A stretch of DNA of 64,000 bases from Hydrangea macrophylla (Eukaryota > Streptophyta > Magnoliopsida > Cornales > Hydrangeaceae), in the NCBI GenBank assembly GCA_033977485.1, contig CM066988.1, positions 77,472,669 to 77,536,668 on the forward strand, written 5' to 3'. The notes beneath the pieces are model-generated. The model ran no database searches, had not been told where the DNA came from, and saw only the letters and a list, made by a program, of their open reading frames with translations. The translations under genes and the position numbers were made by a program. Positions 57,901 through 64,000 of this stretch are shown here, piece after piece. Every line of letters starts with the position of its first letter. Within the stretch, counting starts at the first letter, position 1.

Positions 57901-58179
57901 ATCCCTATCATTGTTGAATAATCATACCTCATATCTATAATTTGGGAACTAAACTTTATGAATTTGATTGTTAGAACCACAAGTTTATTAGAAAATTTCG
58001 TTGGCACAACTGCATAAGTTTAGGCTCAACCTTCCATATATTTATGTATCCAACTAACTTACAACATTGGCATTCATATACAAAACAAAATGGCGTAGGC
58101 ATGGAATATTGAATTTTCAAAGAGTAATTTTATAGTTTTTAAATTTAAATTTTAAATTTAATTTTTAAATACTTTAATG

Positions 58180-58310
58180 GTTACATTACACAGTAGAGCT
58201 TTAAAATGTATTGTACCATATAGTGTTTGAATTTTTTAAATTTTCTTATATACAATTTACACAACACAGAATACATGCATTTAAATACTTGTTGATTGTG
58301 TGTGTAACAT
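58180..58310. mobile_element. MITE relic, family A (inverted)
   Basis: ttgaattttttaaattttct and cacaacacagaatacatgca with atttaaa read as a diverged inverse of the family A core. Ends are not clear. Confidence 0.45.
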
Positions 58311-58904
58311 TTTGTTTTTTGAGAGTGGCCGTGGTAGACACTGAGATAGTAATTAGAACATTCCATATTTGGGACGCATTATTCACTTTCAAAAGGGTAA
58401 GATAGTTTTTTTTTTTTGATTGAGAAAAGGTAAGATAGTTGTTACTTGGATAAGATGATCAGACATGGATTTCTTTAAACGAGATCATAGATGTTTGGGT
58501 TCTTCTAATTAATAAGTGATTCTACCTATCCCTATCATCTCACCTTATCCACTCAAAGCTCGAAACTTGTTTGTATATATATGTGCAAATGTGTTTTCTT
58601 GATGGGTAATATAAGACTAAATTAATGATTTCATACAAAAATAAATAAACAAGATGACTTAATTAGTATAAAATCCTATTTAGTCTAACTTTGTTATAAT
58701 AGGTTCAACTCTAACAACATTTTGGTGATAGGTCCACATTTTTATTTAGTGACCAAACTACCCTTAAAGCCCATCAGATGAGTCATTCCTTTTCAAACTC
58801 ATTTATCTGATTTGGAAACACCTAAAATCAAGGATTTTTAAATTTTAAATATCAAATATATATATATATATATAGATATATATAAGATTTCCACCTCTCT
58901 CTCT

Positions 58905-59360
58905 CTAGGATGAATCGAAGACTCCATTCAACGAGAAAAAAACTTTCGATGGTCTTCTCCGGCGAGGTGGTGATTGTTTTGGGTGTTGCAGTTGGGATCG
59001 AACTTGTTGTCACGTGCGGGTTTGCGGGAGAGGTCGTTGTCTTCGTCATGTTGCTTTGGCTTTTCAATTTTGCCTTTTCAGTGGTGTTTGTTGATTTTTT
59101 GTGATTTTTCGTCTGTTTTAGTTGTATTGGAGCAATGTTTAATTTGGGGTGTTTCAGTGGGTGTTTTTTTAGTCTTTGGAGGGGATGCTTAGTTAAGTCC
59201 ATTTAATTGTGTTTTGGAAGTTGTTTGGATCTGGGCATGGCTTTGGAGGCTAGTTAAGAGTTGTTTTTGGTGTGTTGGAGTCTTTTGGGTGTTTCTACTG
59301 TCCTTTTTGAGCATTTTTATTAATGAAATGATAATCTTGCGGTTAAAAAAAAAAATTGTG
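58905..59360 (+). mobile_element. Possible LINE 3' fragment
   Basis: T/G-rich 3'-UTR-like sequence ending ttattaatgaaatgataatc, ttgcggtt and then an A run (about 59345-59355). Such tails are typical of plant LINEs. Frame 58910-59104 (hydrophobic, 64 aa) resembles no known protein. Confidence 0.35.
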
Positions 59361-59429
59361 GCTTTAAAGGACAGTGCTTCTAGGTTTGATCGATTCATCA
59401 AGAAATATAAGAGTGGTGAGAACGAATAT

Positions 59430-61560
59430 GAGTGTGAAATTTAATTATTCTAGCGTGAAATTGAACACTCATATTCATTCTAGTGTGAATTATAACACTC
59501 ATGTAAAGTGCTAGTTATAGCGTTGAATTTTATATTGTAATTAGCAAAAGTCATATAGTGTGAAAATTCAAATTGAAATCCATTATTTGTTTCTTAATAG
59601 TGTGAATTTTATAATATAAATAGTGGTACAGTATGAAATTTAACACTTCTTGGATTTCTGGGTAACCTAAGTGTGATATTTATTGGGTGGAATACACTCA
59701 ACCAGAACATTGTCGAAAACACTCATGAAATTTAACACTACCATATGTCTAATTATTCTTTGCTGATTTATCTTCCCCGAGAATTGTCAGTGTGAACTTT
59801 TGCATTATCAAACGAATCATTGTCAAATACACTCATGGAATTTCACACTTCAGTCTGATGTAAAAACAACACTGGTAAAAACAACAATCATCTTATCCGG
59901 GGTGTTGCTAGTGTGATCTTTCGCAGTATAAAAATTTAACATTGTCAAAAATGAAATTTCACATTACCATTAGTCGAAAAAATTATAGTGTGAAATTTCG
60001 CACTGTCAAACGCACAGAATGCAAAAACTTTAATCCAAAACATAACAGTGAGCCCAAACTCGTTGATGATGTGATATCTTGATTGAATATGAAATACACT
60101 GTGAATGGGAAATGGTAAAACTCGTTTGTAACAGATTTATAAAGTAATATTCTAAACTATTGGAATATCATTTCTATATATATTATAACCAATATCAATT
60201 GGGATTTAATAAGATTTGGCTAGATTTGGTAACTAATTCAATCTTTAATTTATGTATATATATACAATTCCATATATATAGGTCAGGGGTAGAAAAGTCA
60301 TCTAATAATTCCATAATAGGATATTTTGGACTAATCTCTAACAGCAACCACAATCATAGGGCCTATTATTACGAAGTACCAATTGGTGGGCCTATTACAA
60401 AAAAACGTTGGTAGAATACGACTTTTGACCATATATTTAAAAAAAGATCAATTTTTTAAAGTCCTTGGAGGATTTGGATGAAAATTTGCATCGCATCCAC
60501 AACTGTATATATCGTGTAATAAGAAGAGCATTATTGTCAGGCTTAGGTTAAGTTACTCAATTAGAGTTTGTCAATAGGGTATTTTTGGGACACAACTTTT
60601 ATACAACTTTCACATAACCTCTTAACGGATGTGTCTATCTCTCTCTTGTGTTACTGTGGGGTCCAGTGACATCACAAGAGAGAGAGATAGACACATTTTT
60701 TTTTAAGAAGATTGTGTGAAAGCTAGTTGTATGAAAGTTGTGTCCCAAAAATTACTCTTGTCAATATATTTGGCTTTCAAGGGCCTATCCCACCATGGGA
60801 GGGTCCTTGGCCTTTTTCTTTCTTTTTTTTTTTTGGGGTTCGTTGGTGTCCATATTCTTCTTCTTTTATTTATTTATTTATTTGTTTTTCATTATTAGGC
60901 TTGATTGAAAAATATGGTCAAAAGTTTTGTTCTACCAATTTTTTTTGTAGTAGGTCCACCAGTTGGTATTTCATAATTATAAGTCCTATAATTGTCATTG
61001 TTGTTAGAGATTAATCCAAACTATCCTACTATGGAGTTAGTAGATGACTATTCTACCCCTAACATATATATAGAACCGTATAAATGTATATACACACATA
61101 TTTAATTTAGATTTAAAGATTGAAGCAGTTACCAAATTTAACCAAATCTTATCAAATCCCAATTGATATTAGTTACAATATATATAGAAATTATATCCCA
61201 ATATTTTAGGATATTATTATACAAAACAGTTACAAACGAGTTTCACCATTTCTAATTCATAATGTATTACATATTCAATCTAGATATCACATCATAAACG
61301 AGTCTGGGCTCACTGTTACCTTTTGGATTGAAGATTCTGCGGGTACTGAATTTTACACTGCAACTAGTTTATTTTTATACTGCATGACTGGTTTATTAGT
61401 ATGAAATTTTACACTTCAATTGGTTTATTAGTGAAATTTTTTACTGCTATTGGTTCATTTTACACTGCAACTGATTCATTAGTGAGAAATTTTACACTGC
61501 AAAACGATTCATTTTATAACTATGGGAAATTTCACACTATAATACAATGGAAAATTTGAG
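59430..61560. mobile_element. Large inverted repeat with motif arrays at both ends
   Basis: Arms 60000-60430 and 60900-61370 are inverted copies, roughly 80-85 percent alike by eye; for example gggatttaataagatttggc against aaatcttatcaaatccc, and cagtgagccca against tgggctcactg. Outside the arms, 59430-60010 and 61350-61560 carry many variants of GTGTGAAATTTCACAC. A separate MITE sits in the loop. The outermost ends and target duplication could not be fixed, and no transposase is present. Confidence 0.8.
60582..60751. mobile_element. MITE in the loop of the inverted repeat
   Basis: gggacacaacttttatacaa at the left is mirrored by ttgtatgaaagttgtgtccc at the right. The inner part gtgtctatctctctcttgtg is mirrored by cacaagagagagagatagac, so nearly the whole 165 bp can fold into one hairpin. 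Confidence 0.88.
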
Positions 61561-61669
61561 CATTTTATTCCAACGGTGTGGAATTGGATATCTAAAAAAG
61601 AAAATAAATGAAGAAGAGTTGAGGACTGCATGTACAATAAATATGTACAGATATGTGATTAAATAGAGA

Positions 61670-61803
61670 ATCGGTTTTTTTTTTTTTGGCTTAACAAGGA
61701 TGAATATTATTCATAATCAAAAAATTACAACTTTAAAAGAGTCAAACGCATAAGACCTCAAATTGTCAAAAACAAAATAAACACCTCCAAAGAGCTACAA
61801 ACT
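61670..61803 (-). mobile_element. Possible LINE 3' end fragment
   Basis: A T run (61676-61689) followed by ggcttaacaaggatgaatat reads, on the - strand, as a LINE-type 3' end with poly(A). The body stops where the next LTR begins. Confidence 0.35.
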
Positions 61804-64000
61804 TGTAACACCCGCTCCCGCAGACAATATTTAATAGTGTTAACATGTATATTAACATTTTATTAATAATGTGATTGTATGTGCTAAGTGAGTATTAACT
61901 CACTAAGGTGATTAGGAATCTAGTGATAGGCCAATGTGGCAATCCCCGTTTGGGACAGTTATGATAGGTCCCCGTGTGATGGGACAGATATGGGAAATAA
62001 AACTTTTGTGATTAAATATTTACTAAGCCATATGTAATTAATATTATTATATTGTCTTAATAACACATTAATTGTTAGAGACCACTTCTGTGGTCCGTTA
62101 GGGATATCTTTGTGAGAGCGAATTGGATACGTTGCATAATTAGTAGGTTAATTAGCAACTTCATAATATTATGCGGGACCAGTTATGGGACCCATACGTG
62201 ACATAGATAAACACCCATTTAAGTTTGTGATAATTTTAATAAGTTTCATTAATAACAAGGGTATAAATGCAAAATTGATAAAACTTGGTAGGCAAACTTA
62301 GAAACATCAAACCTTGGAATTACATGTTACTTGACACTTGAATGATGACTCAACATGAACCTTAGTCATCATCTTCATCTCCTAAGTTATATTTACAGAG
62401 AATAGAGTACAGAGAATTTGACGGAGCTCGATGACGCTTCCGACAACAAACAACGTGCTGTTTGACGTTCAATTTTGAAACAGATTACATATTTAGACTC
62501 TTAGAAGTAAATCTAACGCAATAGAACTAGTCTTATCGAATTCTGAGACAGTTTTTCTGCGACCCAATTTGGGGGCTTAACTCATAACTTGTATATTTCT
62601 GTTTAGGATTTATACTTGTACCTCACTAGGATCTTAATTCTTCTGTAGGAGCGAAATCCTTGAGCTGAGTAACAATAATGATATAAAATGGATAATAAGA
62701 TGTTTGGGATTATCTTTGTGATGATAAGCATGTCTATTTGTATAATTCAGCTTATTTAGTTATTATTGGGCAAACTCATGTGGTTAATAAGATCCATTTT
62801 TATGGCAATAACATAATGTGATGAACTTATATGAGTATTTGAGTTGTTTAAATGGATCGAAGGGGAACTTGTACTTGCCATCGAGAATGTGACTAGGTAA
62901 CAAAATGGCCATAAGACCGCACGTCTGAATGATAGAGGCGTGGGTAGCTCGGTTAGTCACGCAGACTAATGGAGTAGTCGCGGACTAACGTAAAAAGGTG
63001 TCTGGTACTTGCGTTCCCGAAAACCATAGTTATTTGTAAAAGATGAGATTGAACATATCTATTATTCATATGCATAATTGTTGGCATTCACAAGCATATA
63101 GCTTATAGCTTATATAGTGTAGTGGTTATTGAATAACCATTGTAGGTGATAAATGAGATGGAACCAAGAAGAAATGAAAGTTGCAACGGTGAGACAATGC
63201 GGGGTTTTGGGAATGGTTTGGAGCTAATGTTGTAATCTCATATTTTGGACTAGAATTTGTAATATGGTTGTAAATGGTTTTAATTTGGGGATTTATGGTA
63301 CTAGTTTAGTTACTAGTTCATGTTATGTAAAATTACTAGTTTGGTTTGAAGACTTTGCAACTACTAGATGTGTAGTAAGATTTATAACTTGGGACTTTGT
63401 ATCTTATAGTAGCTAGTTGACAAGTTCAACACATGTAATATATGGTTTATGCCTAGTTGCTTAGTTTTGGGTATATGTGACTCTTTAATCTCGCTTGGTT
63501 TGATTTGGCGACAAACTCGGAGTTCTACTCCAAGAGCTCGACTTGGAATGGAATTTATTTTTAAAACTCCCCACGACTTGTTTTAATGGTTCATATGCAC
63601 TCTAGAGATTTGGATTTATGTTTCAATGATGTTTGGAAGTTTTTAGATGTGTTTTGAAATGTTTTCTTTAAGTTCCATGAATTTTGGTTGGATCTGGGAT
63701 TGATTTTAAAACTTGCGAAGTGTAGTCTTTTTTTTTTTAGCAGCAGAAAAGTTTGTTTCTGCAGAAAGTTTGATTGAGCACAAAAAAAGTTAGCTCAAGC
63801 GAACTTTTGGCAGAACTTGTTTCTGCAGAAGTTGAATTGAGCACAAATATCTGTGCTTGAGCGAACTCTTGGCAAAATGCTTGAGCACTTTGGGCACATC
63901 AAATTCATGATTTAAATGAGCATAACTTGGTCTAGGGAGTTTATATTCACGTGCGGTTTTCAATATTGGGTTCCTTATTTGAAAAGCTATCTTTTGAGAT
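61804..64000 (+). mobile_element. Start of a further LTR, leaves the window
   Basis: TGTAACACCCGCTCCCG at 61804 has the form of a Tekay-like LTR start. The sequence stays AT-rich and non-coding for 2.2 kb, with phrases seen in other LTRs of the window (a gagtattaactcact segment near 61890; the tttgattgagcacaaaa and gctcaagcgaactt words near 63770-63880). No end or internal region is reached, so it could also be a solo LTR. Confidence 0.6.
63755..63885. repeat. TTGAGCA / GCTCAAGCGAAC repeats in the last LTR
   Basis: aagtttgattgagcacaaa, agctcaagcgaacttttggc, agttgaattgagcacaaa and tgcttgagcgaactcttggc alternate about every 30 bp. The wording resembles 19735-19925 in the solo LTR. Confidence 0.7.

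Overview
This is nuclear DNA of a flowering plant, probably a woody dicot or magnoliid; the species cannot be fixed from the sequence. The evidence is GT-AG introns, Tekay-type Ty3/gypsy retrotransposons, Helitrons, hAT elements, TRIMs, tRNA-derived SINEs, MITEs and two intron-containing plant genes. Most open reading frames in the window are relics of mobile elements or chance frames in low-complexity DNA.

Layout. 1-6527: 3' part of a badly decayed Tekay-like retrotransposon (+ strand) with a 4-kb 3' LTR. 6932-18240: an older LTR-element relic split by a complete 9,060-bp Tekay-like element on the - strand (7597-16656, target duplication AATAG, two 2,156-bp LTRs). That inner element carries gag, protease, RT, RNase H, integrase and a chromodomain-like tail, all broken by stops, and each LTR holds a regular array of the palindrome CAGTCGACTG. 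18739-29330: a decayed autonomous Helitron with Rep and PIF1-like helicase relics and a textbook 3' hairpin plus CTAAT, itself hit by a 2.7-kb solo LTR (19406-22108, target duplication AGAAT). A second Helitron 5' end starts at the very next base, and a third Helitron, on the - strand and without helicase, appears to span 30235-35088.

35.4-45.6 kb: a host gene (+) for a mitochondrial-type ribosomal protein uL14 of the HUELLENLOS/HLP family, with one 5'-UTR exon and three coding exons (167 aa). A telo-box lies at its 5' end, a hAT element sits directly upstream, and its 6.8-kb intron 2 holds a SINE, hAT elements, a MITE, a 295-bp SMART-like TRIM and an 848-bp TRIM. 46.0-47.4 kb: a hAT element, a SINE and short duplications.

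48.3-56.9 kb: a complete six-exon gene on the - strand for a plasma-membrane-type inositol transporter (INT2-like, 575 aa). One exon is only 68 bp, and the introns hold SINEs and MITEs. 57.7-61.8 kb: MITEs, LINE-tail fragments and a large inverted repeat whose arms carry arrays of a GTGTGAAATTTCACAC-like motif. 61804-64000: the start of another LTR that leaves the window.

The two host genes have unrelated roles (mitochondrial translation; inositol/H+ symport) and are not a functional unit. The remaining content reads as layered transposon insertions whose order can be worked out from target-site duplications.
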